From positions 124,001 through 188,000 of the forward strand of contig DATMXP010000007.1 of the NCBI GenBank assembly GCA_035561515.1: a DNA stretch of 64,000 nucleotides, written 5' to 3'. Source of the stretch: Terriglobales bacterium (GTDB lineage: Bacteria > Acidobacteriota > Terriglobia > Terriglobales > Acidobacteriaceae). The notes beneath the pieces are model-generated. The model was given only the letters and a program-made list of their open reading frames with translations. It made no database searches and was not told the DNA's origin. Position numbers and translations under genes: made by a program. This document shows, piece after piece, positions 1 through 7,242 of this stretch (position 1 is its first letter; the number at the start of each line of letters is the position of its first letter).

Positions 1-807
1 TATGGGTCGACTGGATCCGGAAAGACTTCGGTCGCCGAGGCCCTCCGCTCGGTTTTCGAGGACGAAAGCATATGGGTGCCGTACGCGGTGGAATTAGACG
101 GCGACATCATTACGATCTTTGACCCAATCGTTCACGAGACCGTCGAATTCGAAACAAACGAGCAGATCGATCAGCGCTGGCGTGCATGCCGGCGCCCGTG
201 CGTGAAGGCAGGCGGCGAACTCACGCTAGAGATGCTGGACCTGGAATTCAACCCGACCACCAAGTTCTATACCGCCCCCATCCAGATGAAGGCCAACAAC
301 GGCCTTCTCATCATTGACGACTTCGGCCGTCAGCGGATGCAGCCCACCGAACTTTTGAACCGGTGGATCGTTCCCCTTGATCGGCGAGTGGATTTTCTCA
401 CTTTGCGAGGTGGCCGGAAGCTGGAGATTCCCTTTGACATCTTTGTTGTCTTCGCCACCAACTTGCGCCCGTCTTCGCTTGTTGAAGAGGCATTTCTGCG
501 ACGGCTGAATACCAAGGTAAAGATCGACATCATCACACCAGCGCAGTTCCAGCAGATTTTCCAACGCATATGCGCTGATTGTGGACTTGCGTATCAAGAA
601 GCTCTGGTCGACGATTTGATCGGAACGATCACGGTAGAGCTCCAGCAGCCTCTGCGCGGCTGCTACCCCCGTGACATCGTGCAGCAGATTGTCTGGGAGG
701 CGCGGTATCGCCAGATCGCACCGGAGTTAACAAGGCAAACACTGCAGCAGGCTTGCCGGAACTATTTTGTTTCAAAAGAGGAAGATGAGTACGTGCCGGC
801 GCGATGA
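1..807 (+). CDS. AAA-family ATPase, 5' end cut by window edge
   Basis: The reading frame is open from base 1, so the gene begins before the window. The first codons encode a Walker A loop (GSTGSGKTS, bases 7-33); a Walker B-like run (LLIIDD) follows near bases 304-321 and an Asn-rich sensor-like run (VVFATNLRPS) near bases 445-475. This order is that of an AAA/MoxR-like ATPase. A GTG at base 76 is an internal codon, not the start, because the P-loop lies upstream of it. Related ATPases often sit beside Tad pilus genes in Acidobacteria, but the role here is inferred only from position. A gap of about 330 bp to the proposed start of the sigma-54 regulator suggests the two are transcribed separately. 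Confidence 0.75.
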   Translation, partial: YGSTGSGKTSVAEALRSVFEDESIWVPYAVELDGDIITIFDPIVHETVEFETNEQIDQRWRACRRPCVKAGGELTLEMLDLEFNPTTKFYTAPIQMKANNGLLIIDDFGRQRMQPTELLNRWIVPLDRRVDFLTLRGGRKLEIPFDIFVVFATNLRPSSLVEEAFLRRLNTKVKIDIITPAQFQQIFQRICADCGLAYQEALVDDLIGTITVELQQPLRGCYPRDIVQQIVWEARYRQIAPELTRQTLQQACRNYFVSKEEDEYVPAR

Positions 808-1136
808 AATCTTAAGTGTGCACGGAAGTCATATGACCATGTGGGCATCCTTACATGTGCAAAACTTTGCAGTGCTTGTGCCGTGCGTGCTATCGACGAG
901 GTTTAACGATAACGATTAATAGATTTAGAATTAACAACTTACCGACAAAAACGGCCGTGACCAAAGTAACCACTTTTGCGGCATGACAATTGCATGTTTA
1001 CAGTGCGACAGCTGAGCACGACACGCATGCCAGCGCAAAAGAAGCGCCGTCCCGCAGTAAGGGCCGAGTAGGGAACCTTCCTATCCTCCTTCGACGCTTC
1101 GCTTCCCCCGCTGATACCAGAGTTTGGGAGGGCCAA

Positions 1137-2588
1137 GTGTTGGGAGAGGCCATTCGTCTTTGGTTTTGTAGTCCCGATGCAGGATTCACTCAAGTTATCG
1201 TCAACGCACTTGGTGAGTCCGAGTACGACGTCCGTACCTCCGACAGTTTCGAAGCGGAAGAATCGGAGTATCAGACACATGTCTGGTCCGATGTAGTACT
1301 TCTCGACGTTCGCGCACTCCTGCGCGAAGGTGATCTTGAACGGACGTATCAACTATTAGATCGCCTACATAGCAGACATGTAGTTCCCGCGCCTCCTATC
1401 GTGACGATTATTCCTGAAGACGAGCGAACGATGACGCTTCGTCTCATGGAGCGGGGCGTACACGATGTGGTGACAAATCCGCCGAACATGACAGAACTTC
1501 GGCTGATTCTTCGTCGCGCGCATCGATACTTCCAGATTGAAAGAGAGTTGGAGCAACTGCGCTCGCAATCGCAGTGCGCTGGAAGTTTCGATGGGCTCAT
1601 CGGACAGTCGAAGAAAATGCAGGACATCTTCGTCCTGTGCCGGAAGGCGGCCAGTTGTGATGTGAGCGTGATGATCACCGGCGAAACCGGCACCGGTAAG
1701 GAGTTGCTGGCGCGAGCCATCCACCGATACAGTTCGCGGGCTTCACAGCCGTTTGTGGCATTCTCCTGTGCCAATCTTCCGGAAACGCTCGTAGAAGATG
1801 AGCTCTTTGGCCACGAGAAAGGCGCGTACACCGGAGCGGCAGGTATCCGACGCGGACGAATCGAGACTGCTGACCAGGGAACGCTCTTTCTGGATGAAGT
1901 TGGGGATATGGCAGTTGGTTTACAACCGAAGTTCCTCCGGGTCCTTCAGGAACGTACATTCGAGAGATTGGGAAGTTGCAAGCCGATTCCAGTCAACATG
2001 CGAGTGATTTGCGCCACCAATCGCAACCCCGAGGAGATGATCAAGGAAGGAAAGTTCCGAGATGACCTCTACTATCGGTTGAATGTCGTACAGATTCATC
2101 TTCCTCCATTGCGAGAACGTCGTGATGACATCCCCTTGTTGGCGTACACGTTCCTGGAGCGATTCGCGAAGCAGTTCGGAAAGACCGTGAACAAGTTCTC
2201 GCGGGCGGCGTTACAACGACTGGAAGAGTACGAGTGGCCAGGCAATGTGCGTGAACTCGAGAACACGATTCAGCGCGCGGTGGTAATGACGGATGGAGAG
2301 GTGATCGAGCCCTGGCATTTCCCGGCGGCCATGCAGACGCAGGAAGCAGAGCCGGAGGAAGTGACAGATGCCATGTCCAACTACTACGAGGAGGAGGTTA
2401 GGCGCTTCAAGCGTCGGCTTCTGCTCCGAACGCTCGAAGAATGCAGCTGGCAAAAGTCGAGCAGCGCGCGGCGCCTGGGTGTCGCCCGCGGATATCTGCA
2501 TCGGCTGATTCATCAACTGCACATCGAGGAGCCGGAGGTTGCCGCAACATTGTCCAGAAGTTGCGGGCGGGTTGCTGTGCCGAAATGA
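1137..2588 (+). CDS. Sigma-54-dependent response regulator (NtrC family)
   Basis: About 483 aa. An N-terminal receiver-like domain (residues 1-120) keeps the phospho-acceptor position (Asp57 in LLDVR), but the conserved Lys-Pro near residue 105 is Asn-Pro, so phosphorylation signalling may be altered. The central AAA+ domain has Walker A GETGTGKE (about 182-189) and the sigma-54 contact loop GAYTGA (about 229). A Fis-type helix-turn-helix closes the C terminus. The frame opens earlier with a TTG at 990, giving 532 aa, but GTG 1137 or TTG 1140 follows a strong GGGAGGG ribosome site and matches the start of the receiver fold. It lies directly before the Tad genes, whose promoters are of sigma-54 type, so it is the likely activator of that locus. 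No histidine kinase is in the window. Confidence 0.9.
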   Translation: MLGEAIRLWFCSPDAGFTQVIVNALGESEYDVRTSDSFEAEESEYQTHVWSDVVLLDVRALLREGDLERTYQLLDRLHSRHVVPAPPIVTIIPEDERTMTLRLMERGVHDVVTNPPNMTELRLILRRAHRYFQIERELEQLRSQSQCAGSFDGLIGQSKKMQDIFVLCRKAASCDVSVMITGETGTGKELLARAIHRYSSRASQPFVAFSCANLPETLVEDELFGHEKGAYTGAAGIRRGRIETADQGTLFLDEVGDMAVGLQPKFLRVLQERTFERLGSCKPIPVNMRVICATNRNPEEMIKEGKFRDDLYYRLNVVQIHLPPLRERRDDIPLLAYTFLERFAKQFGKTVNKFSRAALQRLEEYEWPGNVRELENTIQRAVVMTDGEVIEPWHFPAAMQTQEAEPEEVTDAMSNYYEEEVRRFKRRLLLRTLEECSWQKSSSARRLGVARGYLHRLIHQLHIEEPEVAATLSRSCGRVAVPK

Positions 2589-2626
2589 GATAGCGAACTC
2601 ATTTTTGCCGCACCGCGGAATGGGAA

Positions 2627-2642
2627 TGGCTGTGTGATTGCA
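2627..2642 (+). promoter_or_regulatory. Sigma-54 promoter of the TadE genes
   Basis: TGGCTGTGTGATTGCA has the -24 TGGC and -12 TTGCA elements with GG and GC exactly 10 nt apart, the diagnostic spacing. Transcription would start near 2653, about 35 nt before the first TadE ATG. Confidence 0.7.
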
Positions 2643-2644
2643 AC

Positions 2645-2655
2645 ATTGGTGACAC
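2645..2655 (+). promoter_or_regulatory. Candidate activator site, motif ATTGGTGACAC
   Basis: This exact 11-mer recurs next to all three sigma-54 promoters in the window (complement strand at 5313-5323, same strand at 15617-15627). Here it lies just 3' of the -12 element, overlapping the expected start point, which is unusual for an enhancer. Confidence 0.5.
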
Positions 2656-2676
2656 AGGGGCGCTCCGACAAGGCGA

Positions 2677-2695
2677 GTGTTCACTGATGGTGACA
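2677..2695 (+). promoter_or_regulatory. Second, dyad-type copy of the pilus operator
   Basis: Half sites GTGTTCAC (2677-2684) and TGGTGACA (2688-2695) match the two halves of the site upstream of the flp gene. The site overlaps the first TadE start codon, so it could serve feedback control or be an accessory site. Confidence 0.4.
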
Positions 2696-3193
2696 GTTAT
2701 GCGAACAGGAATAACCAGGACTTTACGAAAAGAAGAGGGAGCAGAACTACTGGAGATGGCATTTGTCATCCCCCTTCTGTTTCTTCTCCTACTGGGGATC
2801 GTCTGGTTTGCGCGGGCATACAACGTCTACGAGACCATGACACGCGCTGCTCGCGAGGGAGCGCGCGTCGCGGTGGCGCCAGCATGCTCGATGTGTTCAG
2901 GAGGGGGGCAGCTGCCAAGCGTTACGACCGTTGCGTCGGCGGTGAACTCCTCGCTGGTCGCGTCGAACCTTGACCCAGCGAAAGTGACCTGCGGCACCTG
3001 TCCTGGAACGTGCAATGGCTCCGCTCCGGCCATCTGCTACAAGTCCGACATGCTCCTGAATGGATCCACTATGCCACCCCAGTACGGTGTGCTGGTGAGT
3101 TTTGAGTATCCGTTCCAGATGCATATACCGTTCGTTACATTCAACCAGAGCATGACGCTCACCGCGGCGGTTCGCATGAGGCAGGAGAACTGA
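2687..3193 (+). CDS. TadE-like pseudopilin
   Basis: 168 aa. A short basic N terminus is followed by the TadE signature EGAELLEMAFVIP and a membrane segment (about residues 24-44). An AAREGAR motif then marks the conserved TadE/TadG stretch. The exported part has six cysteines between roughly residues 65 and 121, suggesting disulfides. TadE proteins are minor pseudopilins of the Tad (Flp pilus) secretion system, processed by the TadV/CpaA prepilin peptidase. The stop overlaps the next ATG by one base, so the two TadE genes are translationally coupled. The first start lies inside an operator-like dyad; ATG 2699 is a possible alternative start. Confidence 0.85.
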   Translation: MVTVMRTGITRTLRKEEGAELLEMAFVIPLLFLLLLGIVWFARAYNVYETMTRAAREGARVAVAPACSMCSGGGQLPSVTTVASAVNSSLVASNLDPAKVTCGTCPGTCNGSAPAICYKSDMLLNGSTMPPQYGVLVSFEYPFQMHIPFVTFNQSMTLTAAVRMRQEN

Positions 3194-3780
3194 TGAGCCG
3201 CCAACGAAGCGTGACCACAACGATGGCAGCAGTCCGGAACCGGCTGGTTAAGAACTCGTCAGGGTCGGAGATGCTGGAGTTTGCATTCGCCCTTCCAATC
3301 TTGCTCGTTATGGCGCTAGTTGTCTCCCAGTTCGCGGGAGCTTTCAACTTGAAGCAGATCTTGAACAATGCAGCCAGGGAGGGAGCGCGTGTAGCAGCGG
3401 GCGAATTTTCCGATTATGGAACGTTGACTAGCTGTTCCTCGGGAGATTGCGTAGCAGCGGTCGCGGAAACTATCTCGAGTTATCTGCAACAGGCGAAGGT
3501 GCCAACAGCGTGCACCTTCAGTACTTCGGCGAGTTCGTCCGATACCACCAACTTTGTCTGGACTTTCACTTCCACCGGCGGCGGTACTTGTTCAGTAGCC
3601 GTGTTGAAAGTGGAAAGGGCGGTATCGGTCGGGGGCAGCCCGAAGACGAATACCCGTGTAACCCTGACTTATCCAAGCCCGTACACCATGGGAGGATTGA
3701 CGAAGCTCCTGGTGGCTAGCAGTACGAGCGAATTACCAAATTCGCTGACCTCCAGCGCGATCATGCCGAACATTCACTGA
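3193..3780 (+). CDS. TadE/TadG-like pseudopilin
   Basis: 195 aa and a paralogue of the gene before it. It has GSEMLEFAFALPIL leading into a hydrophobic helix (about 28-50), then NAAREGARVAAGEF, the TadE-family core. The periplasmic part is Ser/Thr-rich with four cysteines. It overlaps the upstream stop by one base and so belongs to the same sigma-54 driven message. Tad loci commonly encode a TadE/TadF pair of minor pseudopilins, and this gene probably fills the TadF position. It ends 46-55 bp before the TadG-like gene. Confidence 0.8.
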   Translation: MSRQRSVTTTMAAVRNRLVKNSSGSEMLEFAFALPILLVMALVVSQFAGAFNLKQILNNAAREGARVAAGEFSDYGTLTSCSSGDCVAAVAETISSYLQQAKVPTACTFSTSASSSDTTNFVWTFTSTGGGTCSVAVLKVERAVSVGGSPKTNTRVTLTYPSPYTMGGLTKLLVASSTSELPNSLTSSAIMPNIH

Positions 3781-3835
3781 TGGCAGGTGTGGGATGGTGC
3801 AGCGGTACAGCTTTTGAGGTTAGGAGATGAGGACA

Positions 3836-5131
3836 ATGAGCGGATCGGCGAACCATCAACGCGTGGAGAGGAACGGCGAGCGCGGCGCAACCCTGGTTAT
3901 CGTTGCGCTTTCCTTAATGTTCGTGCTGGCCGCTACGGCGCTCTCGATTGACCTTGGCTCCCTCTATCTTCAGAGAAGCGAAGCGCAGCGTGCGGCGGAC
4001 GCGGGAGCGTTGGCCGGCGCACAAGTGTTCGCCAACTCGGGCTGCGCTCTTGATGGAAGCTGTCTCAGCAGTTCTATCCAAAGCATAGCCAGCACGAAGG
4101 CGACGCTGATTGCGCAGCAGAATCTGATCTTCGGAAAAACACCAACTGTTCCTACTCCAACTTTCGCGGCAGGCGGCGGGAACCAGAATGATCCACTGAT
4201 TACGGTGACCGTTCAGACCCCCGCAAAGACATTCTTTTTACCACTTTCTGCTGGTGCTCAAATATCAGCGAAGGCGACAGCCGAAGCCTACAACCCGGGA
4301 GGCGCGGGTACGACGACCGGCCCAACTGTCTGCACCAGTTGCCTGAAACCGTTCTTCGTGCCCAACTGCGATCCGAATCACACGAGCCCAGCAAATAGTC
4401 TCTGTCCCGCGGGGACAGGGAGTGGTGGCGGGTATCCCGCTGCCTTTTTTAACGCCGACGGCACACTTGCGAATGGGACCGATATTGTGGGCCGAGAGTG
4501 GCAGCTTCATTATCAGAAAGTTTTGAACAACGGCACGTATGTGCCAAGCCAGTGGCTTGAGGTTGCGTTCGATTCTGATCCGACGGCTGGTTGTCCGGGC
4601 GGCCAAACCGCCACCGGTTGGTCTGAGAATGTAATCAAATGTTCGACCAAGGTCATTACCTGTGGAACTCAGCTCTGTACGAAGAATGGAAACATGGTGG
4701 GTCCTAACAATCAGGCTGTGGGTGACCTGATCTCGTACGGTAACGGGAGGCCCAACGGCACGAACGCGACGGATTCGATAACGTGCAGCGGCGGCGTGTG
4801 TACGATGACAGCAGGGAGCGGAAATCCATTTGCGACCTCAGGCCAGACGATCTCGCAAAGTTCTGCCCTGATCTCCGTGCCTGTCTACGACGGCACTATG
4901 CAGTCCGGGGGCGGTGTTGTGACCGTCGTGGGCTACATGCAGCTTTTTGTTAAGAACATTCAGCACCAGGGACAGGACGACATCATTACCGCCGTTATTG
5001 TTGGCGCGATGACTTGCGGTACGAGCAACGGTGGTGCGACGTGCAGCACGACCGGTGGCGGAAGCGGCACTGGCGGGACTACGAGCGGTGGGGGAGCTAC
5101 CCTGATACCCGTACGGTTGGTGCACGATTAG
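3836..5131 (+). CDS. TadG-like pilus assembly protein
   Basis: 431 aa. The N terminus contains the TadG signature ERGATLVIVALSLMFVLAATA, a membrane helix, and then the conserved LQRSEAQRAADAGALAGAQ run (about residues 45-65). The rest is a large extracytoplasmic domain rich in Gly, Thr and paired cysteines (CTSC, CGTQLC), ending in a Gly/Thr/Ser-rich stretch. TadG is thought to link the inner-membrane Tad complex to the cell envelope. ATG 3827 is also in frame, but the ribosome site (TAGGAG) touches it; ATG 3836 has correct 9-nt spacing. No new promoter was recognised between this gene and the TadE pair. Confidence 0.8.
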   Translation: MSGSANHQRVERNGERGATLVIVALSLMFVLAATALSIDLGSLYLQRSEAQRAADAGALAGAQVFANSGCALDGSCLSSSIQSIASTKATLIAQQNLIFGKTPTVPTPTFAAGGGNQNDPLITVTVQTPAKTFFLPLSAGAQISAKATAEAYNPGGAGTTTGPTVCTSCLKPFFVPNCDPNHTSPANSLCPAGTGSGGGYPAAFFNADGTLANGTDIVGREWQLHYQKVLNNGTYVPSQWLEVAFDSDPTAGCPGGQTATGWSENVIKCSTKVITCGTQLCTKNGNMVGPNNQAVGDLISYGNGRPNGTNATDSITCSGGVCTMTAGSGNPFATSGQTISQSSALISVPVYDGTMQSGGGVVTVVGYMQLFVKNIQHQGQDDIITAVIVGAMTCGTSNGGATCSTTGGGSGTGGTTSGGGATLIPVRLVHD

Positions 5132-5312
5132 CCTGGCCCTGTTGAGACTCGTTTAACAACCCCTGCAACCTAACCTCGCCATTCAAAGCTGCGCCTCGCA
5201 CGCAGCCTCTCCGGCCGACTGTTGAGTCACGGCCGAATCGAGTGTGTTGGGATTCACCACACTCCTCAGCAAAGGATCCACTGTCAGCGATCTGTTTCAT
5301 CCTCAGGCGGCG

Positions 5313-5332
5313 GTGTCACCAATGGTGAACAC
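5313..5332 (-). promoter_or_regulatory. Candidate enhancer-binding site upstream of flp
   Basis: GTGTCACCAAT (5313-5323) is the exact complement of the 11-mer ATTGGTGACAC. The core TCACCA-A-TGGTGA (5316-5328) is a perfect dyad, and the outer arms GTGT/ACAC extend it. It lies about 125 bp upstream of the expected transcription start, the normal place for a sigma-54 activator site. Confidence 0.6.
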
Positions 5333-5423
5333 ATTGGATGAGATACGCGATGCACGTTTGGAAAAGAGGCCATAAGTGCATGAATAACAACTACTAAGAA
5401 CGATTTCGTCGCCGAAAGCGAAT

Positions 5424-5439
5424 TGGCAGCGGAAGTGCT
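5424..5439 (+). promoter_or_regulatory. Sigma-54 promoter of the Flp pilin gene
   Basis: TGGCAGCGGAAGTGCT has -24 TGGCA and -12 TGCT elements with exactly 10 nt between GG and GC. The expected start near 5450 leaves a leader of about 40 nt, which contains the ribosome site AAAAGGAG. Confidence 0.75.
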
Positions 5440-5489
5440 ACTACTCTGGTCGATCCGCAAGTTCCGTTCAAAAGAAAAAGGAGAAACAC

Positions 5490-5666
5490 ATGAAGAACCT
5501 CGTGATGAAACTGTGGCGTGAAGAATCCGGCCAGGACCTGGTCGAATACGCGCTGCTTGTGGTTTTGATCGCGCTCGCAGCGGCTGCCACTTTCCCGGCG
5601 CTGGCTACGGCTATCGACACTGCACTCGGAAAAGCCGAGACCTGTCTGAACACGGGAACCTGCTAA
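5490..5666 (+). CDS. flp: Flp-type IVb pilin
   Basis: 58 aa, the major subunit of the Tad pilus. After a basic leader ending ESG comes the processing motif G/QDLVEYALL, with Glu at +5 followed by Tyr as in Flp pilins, then an Ala/Val/Leu-rich helix. Cleavage would leave a mature pilin of about 44 aa. Two Cys lie near the C terminus (TCLNTGTC), an uncommon addition that could form a disulfide loop. A strong ribosome site (AAAAAGGAG) precedes the ATG. The gene has its own sigma-54 promoter and is followed by an 11-bp inverted repeat that may set pilin output above that of the assembly genes. Confidence 0.92.
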   Translation: MKNLVMKLWREESGQDLVEYALLVVLIALAAAATFPALATAIDTALGKAETCLNTGTC

Positions 5667-5702
5667 CGGCTGTTTCGCTCGATTACAGGTCCATTTATCT
5701 AA

Positions 5703-5746
5703 CGGTTGTGGCTGGTTGGCACTTCCACCCCAATTAGCCACAACCG
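5703..5746 (+). promoter_or_regulatory. Stem-loop between pilin and assembly genes
   Basis: CGGTTGTGGCT (5703-5713) and AGCCACAACCG (5736-5746) form a perfect 11-bp stem with a 22-nt loop. No U-run follows, so it is not a classical terminator. It may protect the flp message 3' end or lower read-through into cpaA. Confidence 0.55.
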
Positions 5747-5774
5747 AATTTGAAAAAAGTCTTGAGAGAAGGCA

Positions 5775-6338
5775 ATGCCAGAGTCGACCGTCAATCCACC
5801 GATCCTAATCATTTGGTCCCTCGCACTCATTGTTGCTGTTATAGCGGGCGTGATTGACTGGCGGTCTCATCGCATTCCCAACTGGCTGACCGTTCCGTCG
5901 CTGCTCTTGGGGATCGTCGCGAATTCCGTTGTTCTCGGTTTTCATGGCACGAAGTTGTCGTTGGAAGGCGCAGGCCTTTGCCTGATCGCCCTGCTGCCCG
6001 TCGTCCTGGTACGCGGGTTGGGCGCAGGAGATTGGAAGTTGATGGGCGCGTTGGGAGCTTTTCTCGGCCCGTACGCCGTCCTGGTGGTTCTCTTCGTGGC
6101 CGTCATGATCGGCGGAATCATGGCGGTCGTTCAGATGGTGAGTCATCGTCGAGTAAAGCAAACCCTCACAAATCTCTGGTTCTTGTTGTCGATGCTGATC
6201 ATGTTGAAGTTCAAGGCACACGAGCAGATCAGTATCGACAGTCCAAACGGCCTGAAGCTGCCGTTCGGCGTAGCGACGGCGCTATCAACGGTGCTCTGCT
6301 TCGGTTGGGTTGGTATAGGCGCACACATTGTTCGTTAG
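5775..6338 (+). CDS. cpaA: Prepilin peptidase, TadV/CpaA type (A24 family)
   Basis: 187 aa polytopic membrane protein. The two catalytic aspartates of the A24 aspartic peptidases are visible: Asp28 in VIDWRSHRIPN and Asp86 in GLGAGDWK (the G-x-GD motif). The length matches the short CpaA/TadV form that lacks the N-methylation domain. It would cleave Flp and the TadE-like pseudopilins at the inner membrane. The start has GAGAAGG ahead of it. The next gene, cpaB, follows after 22 bp, so the genes from here to tadC appear to form one operon. Confidence 0.88.
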   Translation: MPESTVNPPILIIWSLALIVAVIAGVIDWRSHRIPNWLTVPSLLLGIVANSVVLGFHGTKLSLEGAGLCLIALLPVVLVRGLGAGDWKLMGALGAFLGPYAVLVVLFVAVMIGGIMAVVQMVSHRRVKQTLTNLWFLLSMLIMLKFKAHEQISIDSPNGLKLPFGVATALSTVLCFGWVGIGAHIVR

Positions 6339-6360
6339 TTGAAGTTGACAGGAGTAGCGA

Positions 6361-7194
6361 ATGAATCGCAATCGGTTAATCCTTGGATTATTGCTCGCAA
6401 TCTCAACGGGCCTGGTCACGAGCTTCTACGTGTATCGCCAGATTAACGCTCGTGTAGTGAAGTCACCCCAGGCACCCATGCGACAGGTAGTTGTCGCAGC
6501 CCAACCGCTCACGTTGGGTACCCGCCTCACACGGGACCATCTGCGCACGATCTCCTGGCCTGCTGACCAGCCGATCGCCGGCGTGTTCGCGGACGTTCAA
6601 GAATGCGTCGATCGGGCGGTGATCACCTCGCTTGTAGAGAATGAGCCGATCATGGAGGGGAAGCTGGCTCCCAAGGATGCGGGCGCAGGGCTTCCGGCTG
6701 CCATTCCGGAAGGCATGCGAGCCATGTCGGTGTCGGTGAACGACGTTATCGGAGTCGCCGGCTTCGTGGTTCCGAGCACCATGGTTGATGTTCTGGTCAC
6801 CGGATCTCCTGAGAGTAGCAACAAGGGCGACACCATCACTCGCACAGTGCTCGAGAACATTCGAGTTCTAGCCGCAGGCCAGAAGGTAGAAACCGATAAA
6901 GACGGGAAGCCGCAAACGGTTTCGGTGGTCACGCTGATGGTCACTCCGGAAGATGCCAACCAACTGGCCATGGCGGCGACCGAGGGCAAAATCCAACTCG
7001 CGCTGCGCAACACGATCGATACGAAGAAGATGGATCCTCCATCGGTGATGCAGGCAAGGTTCTTTTCCGGTGGGCCCGTGGCGCCTCCGTCTCGCAAAAC
7101 GAAACGATCGAACCCTGTGGTTGCACCTCCGCCGAGCTACGTAGTCGAGATGTTCGTGGGCTCCAAGCGGGAAGACAAGTCTTTCACTGAATAA
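6361..7194 (+). CDS. cpaB: Flp pilus assembly protein CpaB/RcpC
   Basis: 277 aa. An N-terminal membrane anchor (residues 5-25) is followed by an SAF domain (about 40-105, with VVVAAQPLTLGTRLT) and the RcpC/CpaB domain (PEGMRAMSVSVNDVIGVAGFV, VDVLVT, TVLENIRVLAAGQ). The C terminus is basic and Pro-rich. CpaB is a periplasmic partner of the CpaC secretin and is thought to stabilise or gate it. The ribosome site ACAGGAG lies 6 nt before ATG 6361. Confidence 0.88.
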   Translation: MNRNRLILGLLLAISTGLVTSFYVYRQINARVVKSPQAPMRQVVVAAQPLTLGTRLTRDHLRTISWPADQPIAGVFADVQECVDRAVITSLVENEPIMEGKLAPKDAGAGLPAAIPEGMRAMSVSVNDVIGVAGFVVPSTMVDVLVTGSPESSNKGDTITRTVLENIRVLAAGQKVETDKDGKPQTVSVVTLMVTPEDANQLAMAATEGKIQLALRNTIDTKKMDPPSVMQARFFSGGPVAPPSRKTKRSNPVVAPPPSYVVEMFVGSKREDKSFTE

Positions 7195-7242
7195 GTGAAC
7201 GGAGTCGGAATGGAAACGAATCTTGGGCGTAAGGGGACATCA

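Larger units (their letters stand above)
5132..5489. other. Long 5' region of the pilin gene, no gene
   Basis: These 358 bp hold no convincing reading frame. They contain the operator-like dyad at 5313-5332 and the sigma-54 promoter at 5424-5439. The first 170 bp show no structure I could support, and no clear intrinsic terminator follows the TadG-like gene. Confidence 0.6.

Noticed and set aside
990..1136. N-terminal extension of the sigma-54 regulator from TTG 990
   Set aside because: No receiver homology, no ribosome site, and GTG 1137 has GGGAGGG directly upstream.
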